Origin: Bdellovibrio sp. BCCA | GTDB lineage: Bacteria > Bdellovibrionota > Bdellovibrionia > Bdellovibrionales > Bdellovibrionaceae | DNA length: 64,000 nucleotides | Assembly (NCBI RefSeq): GCF_037996825.1 | Contig: NZ_JBBNAC010000001.1 | Coordinates: 744,001-808,000 of the forward strand | Direction of reading: 5' to 3' | In this document: in pieces, positions 17,792 through 28,265 of the stretch | Numbering within the stretch: the stretch's first letter is position 1 | How the letters are laid out: every line of letters starts with the position of its first letter | Notes under the pieces: model-generated | Databases searched by the model: none | Told to the model about the DNA's origin: nothing | The model's input: only the letters and a program-made list of their open reading frames with translations | Program-made: the position numbers and the translations under genes

Positions 17792-20359
17792 ATGAAAAAA
17801 CTCTATCTCGTGGACGTCAGTGCCATGTTTTTCCGAGCGTATTACGCAATTCGCTCTTTGACGGCTCCATCGGGTTTACCTGTCAACGCCATCTACGGAT
17901 TTTTATCGATGATGATCAAGCTTCTCAAAGAAGAGAAGCCTGAGTACCTAGTTTTTTGCTACGATCGTAAAGAGCCTTCATTCCGCAAAGATTTATACGA
18001 CGGCTACAAAGCCCATCGCAATGAGATGCCGGAAGACTTGGCCAAACAAGTTCCTTACATCAAAAAAATCGCTGAACTTTTGGGAGTGCCTTCTTACGAA
18101 GTCGCGGGTTTTGAAGCCGACGACATCATTGGTTCACTGACGAAGTGGGGCCGCCATCACGACATGGAAGTTTTCATCGTGAGCGGTGATAAAGACTTCG
18201 GGCAGTTGATCAACAAGCACGTGTGGCTCTACGACACCATGAAAGACGTGCGCTACGACGCTCAAGGCGTTTTCGAAAAATGGGGCATCTATCCTGAGCA
18301 ATTTATCGACTATCTTTCTATTGTAGGCGACGCCTCTGATAACGTGCCCGGAGTTAAAGGTATTGGTGAAAAGGGTGCGATCAAACTTCTCGAGCAATTT
18401 AAAACGCTCGAAAATATTTACGAGAATATCGACAAGGTTGAGAGCAAAAGCGTTCGTGAAAAACTGATCGCTTCTAAAGACAATGCCTTCTTGTCAAAAA
18501 AACTAGTCACGATTTCCACGGATGTTCCTGTTTCCGATGACTATAACAGCTACAGATTGACGCCGTTGCATACAGAAGAATTGCGCGCGCTTTTGCACGA
18601 GCTGAACTTTAAATCATTCGAAAAAAGTTTATTCGGAGCCACGACTCCAGACGTAGCCGCTCCTGTTAAAAAAACAGTGGATATGCCAGCTGTCGGAGTT
18701 CCAGAAGGAGAGATTCAGCCGACTCTGGTAATTGCAAAAGACGATAAAGAATTCCAAGAAAGAACAATCACAACGAAAGAACTCGCTGCTGTTTTAAAAG
18801 AAAATCAAGTGCTTTGGGGTTTCTCGGATACACGGGGTGTGTTTGTTGGAACTGAACAAGAACTTTTTGAAGTTTCCGATTTTGAATACCTTGGAAAACT
18901 CACAGACACATTCCACATTCGTTGGAGCGGATTTGACCTAAAAACTTTCTGGCATAAAATCGGCGCCAAAGATCCGATCGCGGGATGGGATTCTCAGCTT
19001 GCAGCTTACGTGCTGAAAGCCGGTGATGCCGCAGACTTTGGCAAGATGTATACGAAGTACATGTTAGAAACTTTGCCGGACCTAGCTCCGCCCTCGGCTC
19101 TTTACAATGCACATAGAAATTTCGCAGCGACATTGTCAGGACGACTGAAGTCTCTTCACGGAGAAAAAGTTTACCAAGAGTTAGAGCTTCCTTTGGAGCG
19201 CGTTCTTCTTTCTATGGAACGCTGGGGAATTCGTATTGACAAAGATCTTTTGGCGAAACAAAGCGCAGAGCTTGAAACTGAAATCGCTGCTCTTGAAAAA
19301 CAAATCCACTCTGAAGCCGGAGAGGCTTTCAATGTTGGAAGTCCTAAGCAGTTGGGTGTTATTCTGTTTGAAAAACTGAAACTACCCGCAGGTAAGAAAA
19401 CAAAAACGGGTTATTCGACGGGAGAAGAAGTTCTTACAGAACTTGACCATCCTATTGCAAAACTGGTTTTGAAATGGCGTGAACTTTCTAAGCTCAAGTC
19501 TACTTACGTTGATGCCTTACCTGAAATGATCAATCCTAAAGATGAGCGTGTGCATACAAGATTTAATCAGGCGCTCACGATGACGGGACGCCTTTCAAGT
19601 ACAGATCCGAACCTACAGAATATTCCAATTCGTACGGCTCGCGGTCAGCAAGTTCGCCAGGCTTTTGTGGCGGCTCCAAGAATGAAATTATTGTCGGTGG
19701 ACTATTCACAGATCGAGCTTCGTATCTTGGCACATATTTCAGAAGATCCAAATTTGATCAAAGCCTTCCAAGAAGATTTGGATATTCACTCTGCCACGGC
19801 TGCGGAAATCTATGGCCTGCCTTTGACAGAAGTCACTTCAGAGCTTCGTCGTTCTGCAAAGGCGGTGAACTTCGGTATTGCGTACGGACAAGGGGCTTTC
19901 GGTCTTGCGGAAAATTTGGGAATTTCCCGATCCGAAGCCAAAGATATTATTGATCGTTATTTCGCGCGCTTTAAAAACGTGCGTGACTACATCGAAAGCA
20001 CAATCAAAACGGCTCACGAGCAAGGTTATGTAGAAACATTGTTTGGTCGTCGCCGTTACATCGAAGAACTTCAGTCTAAAAACATGATGCTGAAAAAATT
20101 CGGAGAGCGTGCTGCGATCAATGCGCCTATTCAGGGAACTGCGAGTGATCTGGTGAAAAAGGCCATGATCGAAGTTTACGAAAAAGTTCCAGTGCGTATG
20201 CTTTTACAAGTGCATGACGAATTGATTTTTGAAGGAACGGAAGAAGACTTGAATAAGCACACTCCAGAGCTTGTTTCCATAATGGAAAACGTCACTCAGT
20301 TGAAAGTGCCTTTGAAAGTAAATTACGCCATCGGAAACAACTGGGATGAGGCCCATTAA
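17792..20359 (+). CDS. polA: DNA polymerase I
   Basis: 855 aa in three parts. The 5'-3' nuclease (1-290) carries LVDVSAMFFRAYYA, FEADDIIGSL, SGDKDFGQL and GDASDNVPGVKGIG. A central 3'-5' exonuclease-fold domain (about 315-490) appears degenerate: its first acidic motif (DxE) reads WGFSDTRG, though WDSQLAAYVL resembles a later motif. The polymerase domain (500-855) has motif A with D637 (LSVDYSQIELR), motif B/O helix RRSAKAVNFGIAYGQG (about 686-701) and motif C QVHDEL (H808, D809). It repairs gaps and removes Okazaki primers. Proofreading is probably lost. GGGAG before the ATG lies in a hairpin. Confidence 0.96.
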   Translation: MKKLYLVDVSAMFFRAYYAIRSLTAPSGLPVNAIYGFLSMMIKLLKEEKPEYLVFCYDRKEPSFRKDLYDGYKAHRNEMPEDLAKQVPYIKKIAELLGVPSYEVAGFEADDIIGSLTKWGRHHDMEVFIVSGDKDFGQLINKHVWLYDTMKDVRYDAQGVFEKWGIYPEQFIDYLSIVGDASDNVPGVKGIGEKGAIKLLEQFKTLENIYENIDKVESKSVREKLIASKDNAFLSKKLVTISTDVPVSDDYNSYRLTPLHTEELRALLHELNFKSFEKSLFGATTPDVAAPVKKTVDMPAVGVPEGEIQPTLVIAKDDKEFQERTITTKELAAVLKENQVLWGFSDTRGVFVGTEQELFEVSDFEYLGKLTDTFHIRWSGFDLKTFWHKIGAKDPIAGWDSQLAAYVLKAGDAADFGKMYTKYMLETLPDLAPPSALYNAHRNFAATLSGRLKSLHGEKVYQELELPLERVLLSMERWGIRIDKDLLAKQSAELETEIAALEKQIHSEAGEAFNVGSPKQLGVILFEKLKLPAGKKTKTGYSTGEEVLTELDHPIAKLVLKWRELSKLKSTYVDALPEMINPKDERVHTRFNQALTMTGRLSSTDPNLQNIPIRTARGQQVRQAFVAAPRMKLLSVDYSQIELRILAHISEDPNLIKAFQEDLDIHSATAAEIYGLPLTEVTSELRRSAKAVNFGIAYGQGAFGLAENLGISRSEAKDIIDRYFARFKNVRDYIESTIKTAHEQGYVETLFGRRRYIEELQSKNMMLKKFGERAAINAPIQGTASDLVKKAMIEVYEKVPVRMLLQVHDELIFEGTEEDLNKHTPELVSIMENVTQLKVPLKVNYAIGNNWDEAH

Positions 20360-20422
20360 TCGCGAAGTTCACAGTTTGTGAACTTTTGATTTATTCCTCA
20401 TCGTAACGAAAATATTTGTTAT

Positions 20423-20450
20423 AAAAAGGGCTTCGCAAGAGGCCCTTTTT
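20423..20450 (+). terminator. polA terminator
   Basis: AAAAAGGGC/GCCCTTTTT stem (9 bp) with a 10-base loop, followed by CTTT, about 65 bases after the polA stop. Confidence 0.85.
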
Positions 20451-20535
20451 CTTTATATTCATTCTGGCAACCGTCTTTTCAGGCACAGCCATTGCTATTT
20501 TCCCGTATGAACTTAAACCTTAGAAGGAAATAGTT

Positions 20536-20985
20536 ATGAAATTTTTAAATAAAACTCTTTTAGGAATGGTCGCAGTAACGCTCGGCTTGGTTTCTTTTGC
20601 GAAGGCCGCTGAAATCGTCTGTGTAGGAACGGATGGTGTTGGTGAAAACTTTGCATTGCAACTGAAGTTGGAAAAAGGCATTCGCACGGCGAGTGGCGTT
20701 TTGAAAGCCAAAACAAACAAAGGCATTAAGGTTATTAGCAAGAAGGCAGGACTAGCGGACCTCTATGGCAAGGAACCTGACTGGGAGACATTGCGATTCG
20801 ACCGCGATCTTTATGTTGAATCTGATGAAGTATTTATGAACCTCTCAAAAGTTGCCCGTCAAAAATACGAAGGTGAACTGTGTGGCCAGCATAACAACGC
20901 CACGATTGGCGGCGTGCAATTCACATCGAATGATTGCTTGAACATCAGTTGTCGATCAAAGGGATTAAGCTCGTTAAGACAATAA
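20536..20985 (+). CDS. Small secreted protein, unknown
   Basis: 149 aa with a clear signal peptide (LLGMVAVTLGLVSFAKA, cleavage near residue 24) and a mature domain of about 125 residues. It contains five or so cysteines after cleavage (EIVCVG, GELCGQ, NDCLNISCRS), which suggests disulfides in the periplasm or outside. AGAAGGA precedes the ATG. A terminator shared with the convergent lipoprotein gene begins at the stop codon. No family recognised. Confidence 0.65.
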   Translation: MKFLNKTLLGMVAVTLGLVSFAKAAEIVCVGTDGVGENFALQLKLEKGIRTASGVLKAKTNKGIKVISKKAGLADLYGKEPDWETLRFDRDLYVESDEVFMNLSKVARQKYEGELCGQHNNATIGGVQFTSNDCLNISCRSKGLSSLRQ

Positions 20986-21013
20986 AAAAGGCGGCCTTGC
21001 GGTCGCCCTTTTT
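20985..21013. terminator. Bidirectional terminator
   Basis: GGCGGCC/GGTCGCC (7 pairs, one G-U) with a TTGC loop, flanked by A- and T-runs between convergent genes. Confidence 0.82.
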
Positions 21014-21014
21014 C

Positions 21015-21647
21015 TTATTCTGTTTCCCAACCGACAACTCTTCCGCCTTCAAAGTACACATAGCGTGTTTCTTTGCGGAAGCCTTGAGAGGTGGAAACCT
21101 GCCGCTGGTATTTCCAGCGCTCGTTTTTGTAAATCGGATTTCCCGAAACTTCGACTCCCATAGGCTCACCCCAAGAACGTCGAACGTAATCTTGTGGCAT
21201 ACCCACGGCGATATCCTGGGTTTCAATCAAATTTTTCATCTCTTCTTGGGGAGCTTGAGATCTCGACCAGATGTTATTGCGGTTGATCCATTGTTGGCGT
21301 CCCTCGATGGAAGGAATGGACAAAAAGCTGACTTTTTCAGAATCATTTTTAAGCCAAGGAAGGATCTTGGAATACTGTTCTCTTTCTTTTTTAGAACTGA
21401 GAGAGCGCTCCAACTGGCGAAGCTGTTGACGAGTTCTAATCTCTTCAAGGTCCTCAGAGTTTAAAGACGCCGGATCTTTTCCAAGTTCATAGGCTGTTTG
21501 ACGTGTCTGACGGTCATAGCCGGTATTACGATCTTTTTGTTCCACATAAGGAATGCCTTCTTGGTATCCACTTCCGGCAGATCTTTGAAATTGCGCGCAC
21601 CCTAATGTCGATAAAGCAACCAAAACAAACGGAAAAAAGGCTTTCAT
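21015..21647 (-). CDS. Lipoprotein of unknown function
   Basis: 210 aa with a signal peptide ending in the lipobox STLGC (cysteine near residue 17). The mature part is charged and Gln/Arg-rich (RQTAYELGKDPASL, RTRQQLRQLERSL), and the C-terminal 70 residues (IETQDIAVGMPQDYVRRSWG ... VYFEGGRVVGWE in outline) resemble the small SmpA/BamE-like fold seen in many outer-membrane lipoproteins, with the typical G-MP-E/D-V---WG-P pattern. That resemblance is suggestive only. ATG at 21645-21647 has GGGAGA upstream; the in-frame TTG one codon earlier is less likely. Confidence 0.7.
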   Translation of the reverse strand: MKAFFPFVLVALSTLGCAQFQRSAGSGYQEGIPYVEQKDRNTGYDRQTRQTAYELGKDPASLNSEDLEEIRTRQQLRQLERSLSSKKEREQYSKILPWLKNDSEKVSFLSIPSIEGRQQWINRNNIWSRSQAPQEEMKNLIETQDIAVGMPQDYVRRSWGEPMGVEVSGNPIYKNERWKYQRQVSTSQGFRKETRYVYFEGGRVVGWETE

Positions 21648-21750
21648 CAAACTCTCCCTAAGTATCCATCCTAGCCGATGGAGTCTCGTTTATAAATTGT
21701 TCTTGCGACGTATTTGGTTCTTTTCTTACAATCGTCTTGGGGAGATCAGC

Positions 21751-22734
21751 TTGGTAGACAACGAAAGTACGACCAAAGTAGAGGATGAAAAAAAGGACGG
21801 AGCGCCAGAGGCGGAATCTGAAGAGCTTCTCTCGCTTGAATCCTTGGACTCTATCATCGCCGATGCAGACCCGGAGTTTTCGCAAGCTTTGAATGAGATC
21901 GGCCCCGATGATCCCACGAATGTTGAAATCTACAATGAAGGCCTTGAATTAGAATACACCTTGGCCGACGAAGTGAAACTTTGGAAGACAACGCCTGGAT
22001 ATCGTCAGAAGCTTGTTAAGGTTTTTCCGTTTCTTCCTGCCATTTCCTTCAAAATAAAAATGAAGCGCACGGCGTTTCGTTTAAGCTGGGCGAAGTGGAA
22101 AGAACAAGCGATTTATAGAATTAAAAATGCCGGTCCATTATTGCTTGCATGGTTGAAAAATCAGCTTAAAAAAATAAAGACCGGATTGAATGCTGCGCTT
22201 GCAGTCTTTAAAGCTTTCTCGACAATTAAAAAAATCGCTTTTGTGGGATTGGTTGTGGTAACCGGGCTCGTCAGTTTTGTCTTATATAAAATGGCGACAA
22301 AAGGTCTGCTTCCTCCCGAAGAAGATCTTTTTATTTCTTCGATGGCCGATTGGTCTCAGCACAAAAATCAGTACGATCCGAAAACGGAAACAGAATCTTT
22401 TTACGAGTCCACGCGCACCTCGCAGAATATTCTCCTGATGAAAAAGATGACGGCGAACTTGCGCCGATCTGCAGAGTCGGGCCCGAATCCCATGGGAGCT
22501 TTTGAATTTTACGTGGAAGGCACGGCCTCTGAAGTCGTTGTCGAAATCAAAGACCGTGAACCTGAAATGGAAGATCTTTTCCTGCGGACGATCGAAGAGA
22601 TGACCTTCGATCAGCTATCCACAGGGGAGGGGAAAAAACTTCTTTGTGATAAGTTGCGCAAAGAAGTGAATAAGGTTCTGACAAAAGGTTATGTCAGAAG
22701 AATTTTTATTAAGACGGCGATTATTAAGCCTTAG
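21751..22734 (+). CDS. FliL-domain membrane protein (TTG start)
   Basis: About 327 aa. An acidic N-terminal region (about 1-70) and a basic amphipathic stretch (about 95-155) precede one membrane segment (about 160-182, KIAFVGLVVVTGLVSFVLY). A periplasmic C-terminal domain with the FliL pattern follows: FEFYVEGTASEVVVEIKDRE, FDQLSTGEGKKLLCDKLRKE and NKVLTKGYVRRIFIKTAI. FliL and FliL-like proteins associate with stators of flagellar or related motors. The start is placed at TTG 21751, which has GGGGAG 6 bases upstream; the frame is open to 21697. It is much longer than classical FliL (about 150-180 aa) and no flagellar genes are nearby, so it may serve another motor. Confidence 0.7.
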   Translation: MVDNESTTKVEDEKKDGAPEAESEELLSLESLDSIIADADPEFSQALNEIGPDDPTNVEIYNEGLELEYTLADEVKLWKTTPGYRQKLVKVFPFLPAISFKIKMKRTAFRLSWAKWKEQAIYRIKNAGPLLLAWLKNQLKKIKTGLNAALAVFKAFSTIKKIAFVGLVVVTGLVSFVLYKMATKGLLPPEEDLFISSMADWSQHKNQYDPKTETESFYESTRTSQNILLMKKMTANLRRSAESGPNPMGAFEFYVEGTASEVVVEIKDREPEMEDLFLRTIEEMTFDQLSTGEGKKLLCDKLRKEVNKVLTKGYVRRIFIKTAIIKP

Positions 22735-22788
22735 AAGCTGCTTCAGCATGCGCGCCCCAGCGCTTCGGCACTGCCCGCTACCGCGGCG

Positions 22789-24015
22789 TTAAACCTTAAA
22801 TTGCGAAATGTCGATGTCGTAGTATTTCAAACGGTCGTGCAAGGTGCTCTTCGGCATTCCTAAATCTTGCGCTGTTCTTCTTTGATTTCCTCTGTTAGCA
22901 GTCAGTCTTTTAATAATCATCTGCTTTTCAATTTCTTTGATCACAGGAATGTCGTTCACGACTTTTTCATCGCTCTTAAGCAAAGTTTTATCGATCAATT
23001 TTTCCACGTGAGACTCTAAAATCTGTTCGCGCGGATAAAGAGCGGCCGCCCGGCTCACAAGATTTTTAAGTTCACGAATATTTCCCGGCCATGGATGTTT
23101 TTTAAGTCTTGCAATCGCACCGAATGAAAAACGCACTCTCATTTTGCGCGCAAAACCATACAGAAGTTCTTCGAAATCCTCCATACGATAAGTCAAAGCG
23201 GGAGGAGACACCGTGATGACATTCAAACGGAAGTAAAGGTCCGAACGGAAAGCACCTTCTTTGATTTTATCGCTTAAGTTTTGATGAGTGGCTGCGATGA
23301 TTCGCACATCCGTTTTGATATTGCGATCAGCACCCACAGGACGAATTTCATTGTTTTCCAGAGCGCGCAGAAGTTTGGCCTGCAGGCTGTAGGAAAGATC
23401 CCCGATTTCGTCGAGGAACAATGTGCCGCCACGCGCGGCTTCGAAAGCTCCTTTACGGTCATTTATGGCTCCGGTGAAGCTTCCTTTAATATGACCGAAG
23501 AGTTCACTCTCAATCAGAGTTTCACTTAAAGCGCTGCAGTTCACACTGACAAACGGACCGCGCTCACGCTCACTGGTTTCATGAAGTTTTTGAGCGATGA
23601 TATCTTTACCTGTTCCGGAAGGACCTAGAATTAAAACAGGGAATTCAGTTTTGGCGACGTTGGCCAGAGTTTGCAACTCTTCATTCCAGACGTCGTTACG
23701 GCTTTTCATAGGAAAGGCGCCGTCTTGCTTTTGTTGTTCAAGGAAAATCATTTCGTGATGGCCGATGCGGATGATGTCGCCATCTTGTAAGTAGGCTTCC
23801 ATAATACGGGCGTCGTTAACATAGGTTCCACCGGCGGAACGCAGATCACGAATCAAATAAGCGCTCTCTTTTTTTTCAATGCGAGCGTGGCGATCGGAGA
23901 CCTCGGTGGTGTCGAGCTGAAGCTGACATTGAGTGTCTTTTCCGAGGGTCATAAAGTCGGTAAGGGGAAGAGTTCTCGTGTTTTCATTTAAAATTTTAAG
24001 GTGGGGTTGCTGCAT
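22789..24015 (-). CDS. FHA-domain sigma-54-dependent transcriptional activator
   Basis: 408 aa. Residues 1-95 are an FHA domain (SDRHARIE, DLRSAGGTYVN) whose first motif has LGK in place of the usual GR. An AAA+ sigma-54 activator domain (about 115-335) follows, with Walker A GPSGTGKD, the sigma-54 contact loop as GSFTGA instead of GAFTGA, Walker B GGTLFLDEIGDL and the arginine-finger region. The end is a Fis-type HTH (RRTAQDLGMPKSTLHDRL, about 378-396). In Bdellovibrio and myxobacteria FHA-type activators respond to Ser/Thr kinases. The target genes are unknown; no neighbouring -24/-12 promoter was identified. Confidence 0.9.
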   Translation of the reverse strand: MQQPHLKILNENTRTLPLTDFMTLGKDTQCQLQLDTTEVSDRHARIEKKESAYLIRDLRSAGGTYVNDARIMEAYLQDGDIIRIGHHEMIFLEQQKQDGAFPMKSRNDVWNEELQTLANVAKTEFPVLILGPSGTGKDIIAQKLHETSERERGPFVSVNCSALSETLIESELFGHIKGSFTGAINDRKGAFEAARGGTLFLDEIGDLSYSLQAKLLRALENNEIRPVGADRNIKTDVRIIAATHQNLSDKIKEGAFRSDLYFRLNVITVSPPALTYRMEDFEELLYGFARKMRVRFSFGAIARLKKHPWPGNIRELKNLVSRAAALYPREQILESHVEKLIDKTLLKSDEKVVNDIPVIKEIEKQMIIKRLTANRGNQRRTAQDLGMPKSTLHDRLKYYDIDISQFKV

Positions 24016-24170
24016 AAATGCCTCCTGTTATGGCAACTCCTCACTTCAAGAGCTTTGCCTCGCTTAAATCGAATTAAACGGGGTTTCGCGGGTTTCGACT
24101 CACCTTATTATTGGCTGAAGGACTAGCTTCTCAGAATTGAGAAAAGGGGTGAGCTCTGGTACCTTAAATC

Positions 24171-24745
24171 ATGCCTAAGACGATTCAATTCATCAAAAGT
24201 GCCGTTCTGGCAAAAGATTATCCCGTAAGTAGAAAAGCTGAAGTTGCCATCGCCGGACGCTCCAACGCCGGAAAGTCATCTTTCATCAACGCTCTTGCGA
24301 AAAACAAAGTTGCCAAAGTGAGTTCGACGCCGGGGAAAACCCGTCTTTTGAATTTCTTTGATATGGAAGATTCTTATAACTTGGTTGACATGCCTGGTTA
24401 CGGATTTGCTGCGCGTTCAGGCGACGAAATGAAAGAATGGCACATGATGATTGAGACTTATCTCATGACTCGTGAAAACCTGTGCGGACTTCTTTTGATC
24501 ATGGATATTCGCCGTGCGTGGACTCAAGACGAAGAGCTTCTTAAGGAGTTTTCTGATCGTCGTGGATTTCCGATGGCCGTCGTGCTGACTAAGGCCGACA
24601 AACTTTCTCGCAGCCAAATGTTGCAAGCGGTGGCGAAAATCAAAAAAACATCGGGCTTAAGTGCCGTGTTTCCGGTTTCTTCTTTGAAAAAAGAAGGACA
24701 GAACGCGGTTGAAGACTACATGTATGAAAATTGGGTGAAAGATTT

Positions 24746-24749
<4 letters not shown>
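24171..24749 (+). CDS. engB: Ribosome biogenesis GTPase EngB (YsxC/YihA)
   Basis: 192 aa, the usual length. G1 GRSNAGKS is at 29-36, G3 DMPGYG near 74-79 and G4 TKAD near 140, with the characteristic PGKTRLLNFF switch region. EngB helps assemble the large ribosomal subunit. It starts the engB-kdsB-pyrG-kdsD cluster and overlaps kdsB by 4 bases (ATGA). The ribosome binding site is weak. Confidence 0.95.
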
Positions 24750-27165
<2,416 letters not shown>

Positions 27166-27184
27166 TCAGGAAGGATTTTTGGCA

Positions 27185-28165
27185 ATGTCAAAAGTAGTTC
27201 AGCAAGGTCTTCGTGTTTTAGAAGTAGAAGCGCAAGCCATCATGGGATTGCGTGAACGCATTGGTGCGGAGTTTGAACAAGCTGTAAAGATGATTAAAGA
27301 GTGCCAGGGAAAACTTGTTCTTACCGGAATGGGTAAGTCCGGGCAAATCGCTCGAAAGCTTGCGAGTACTTTTTCTTCAACAGGAACTCCTGCTGTTTTC
27401 TTGCATCCTGCGGAGAGTTCGCACGGAGATTTAGGCCTTGTTGAAAGTGATGACGTTGTGATGGCGCTTTCTTATGGCGGGGAGTCTCCAGAGTTTTCTG
27501 GCATTTTAAGATTCGTGGCTCGCAAAGGAATTCCTTTGATTGCGATCACGGGGAAACCGGGTTCTTCGCTTGCAAAAGCGGCACAAGTCACTTTGAACGT
27601 GCATGTTTCTGAAGAAGCATGTCCTTTAGGTCTCGCACCTACGGCAAGCAGTACTGCGACTTTGGCGATGGGTGATGCTGTTGCGATGGCGGTGATGGCT
27701 GAAAAAGGATTTAGCTCTGAAGACTTTGCTGAGTTTCATCCGGGTGGCAGCCTCGGCTATCGTCTTTTGACTCGTGTGAAAGATGTGATGCACACGGGAG
27801 ACGCTTTGCCGACGGTGGGTCTTGAAGCTCCGATTCGTCAGGTGTTCTCGATTATGACTCATAAAGATGTTCGGGGTGCTGCAGGTATCGTGGATAACAA
27901 CGGTGATCTTGTCGGGGTTATTACCGATGGTCAGATTCGTCGTCGTCTTGAAAAAAGTGATGATCCTTTGACGGGTGTTGCGAAAGATTTAATGACAACA
28001 AATCCCCGCACGGTCGATGTGAATGAATTGGCGGAAAAAGCTTTGTTTGTGATGGAGCAATTCCAAATCAATATGCTTTTTGTGCTTGATAAGGAATCAT
28101 CGCAGCCCAAGAAACCAGTGGGCATTTTGCACGTTCAAGATCTTTTGCGTGCTCGTGTTCGTTAA
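27185..28165 (+). CDS. kdsD: Arabinose-5-phosphate isomerase (KdsD/KpsF family)
   Basis: About 326 aa: an N-terminal SIS sugar-isomerase domain (VLTGMGKSGQIARKLASTFS, HPAESSHGDLG, SYGGESPEF) and two C-terminal CBS domains (from about 205). KdsD converts ribulose-5-phosphate to arabinose-5-phosphate, the first step of KDO synthesis. ATG at 27185 is preceded by AAGGA; a TTG two codons upstream (27179) is also possible. It closes the engB-kdsB-pyrG-kdsD run and is followed by a hairpin. kdsA is absent here, unlike many related clusters. Confidence 0.93.
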   Translation: MSKVVQQGLRVLEVEAQAIMGLRERIGAEFEQAVKMIKECQGKLVLTGMGKSGQIARKLASTFSSTGTPAVFLHPAESSHGDLGLVESDDVVMALSYGGESPEFSGILRFVARKGIPLIAITGKPGSSLAKAAQVTLNVHVSEEACPLGLAPTASSTATLAMGDAVAMAVMAEKGFSSEDFAEFHPGGSLGYRLLTRVKDVMHTGDALPTVGLEAPIRQVFSIMTHKDVRGAAGIVDNNGDLVGVITDGQIRRRLEKSDDPLTGVAKDLMTTNPRTVDVNELAEKALFVMEQFQINMLFVLDKESSQPKKPVGILHVQDLLRARVR

Positions 28166-28179
28166 ACCTGTTGTTAAGG

Positions 28180-28204
28180 GGCAAGACCTGTCATGTGTCT
28201 TGCC
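28180..28204 (+). terminator. Hairpin after kdsD, weak terminator
   Basis: GGCAAGAC/GTCTTGCC, a perfect 8-bp stem with a 9-base loop, lies 15 bases after the kdsD stop. The following T-run is interrupted (AAGATCTTTGTC), so termination may be partial. Confidence 0.55.
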
Positions 28205-28219
28205 AAGATCTTTGTCTCT

Positions 28220-28233
28220 TTTATCTAGATAAA
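28220..28233 (+). promoter_or_regulatory. Perfect palindrome upstream of the RND transporter gene
   Basis: TTTATCTAGATAAA is a perfect 14-base palindrome. A TATAAA box follows at 28243-28248, so the palindrome covers the -35 position. It is a plausible repressor operator for the transporter; no regulator gene is adjacent. Confidence 0.45.
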
Positions 28234-28265
28234 TTTTGTTCCTATAAAATGTCGGAGAGGTGTCT

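Noticed and set aside
20934-21464. 176-aa plus-strand reading frame across the terminator at 20985
   Set aside because: It overlaps the end of the secreted-protein gene, passes through a clear bidirectional terminator and is antisense to a lipoprotein gene with a good signal peptide.
22735-22788. G+C-rich short spacer with CAGCGC and GCCGCGG dyads after the FliL-like gene
   Set aside because: The dyads are short and imperfect, with no T-run; too weak to call a terminator.
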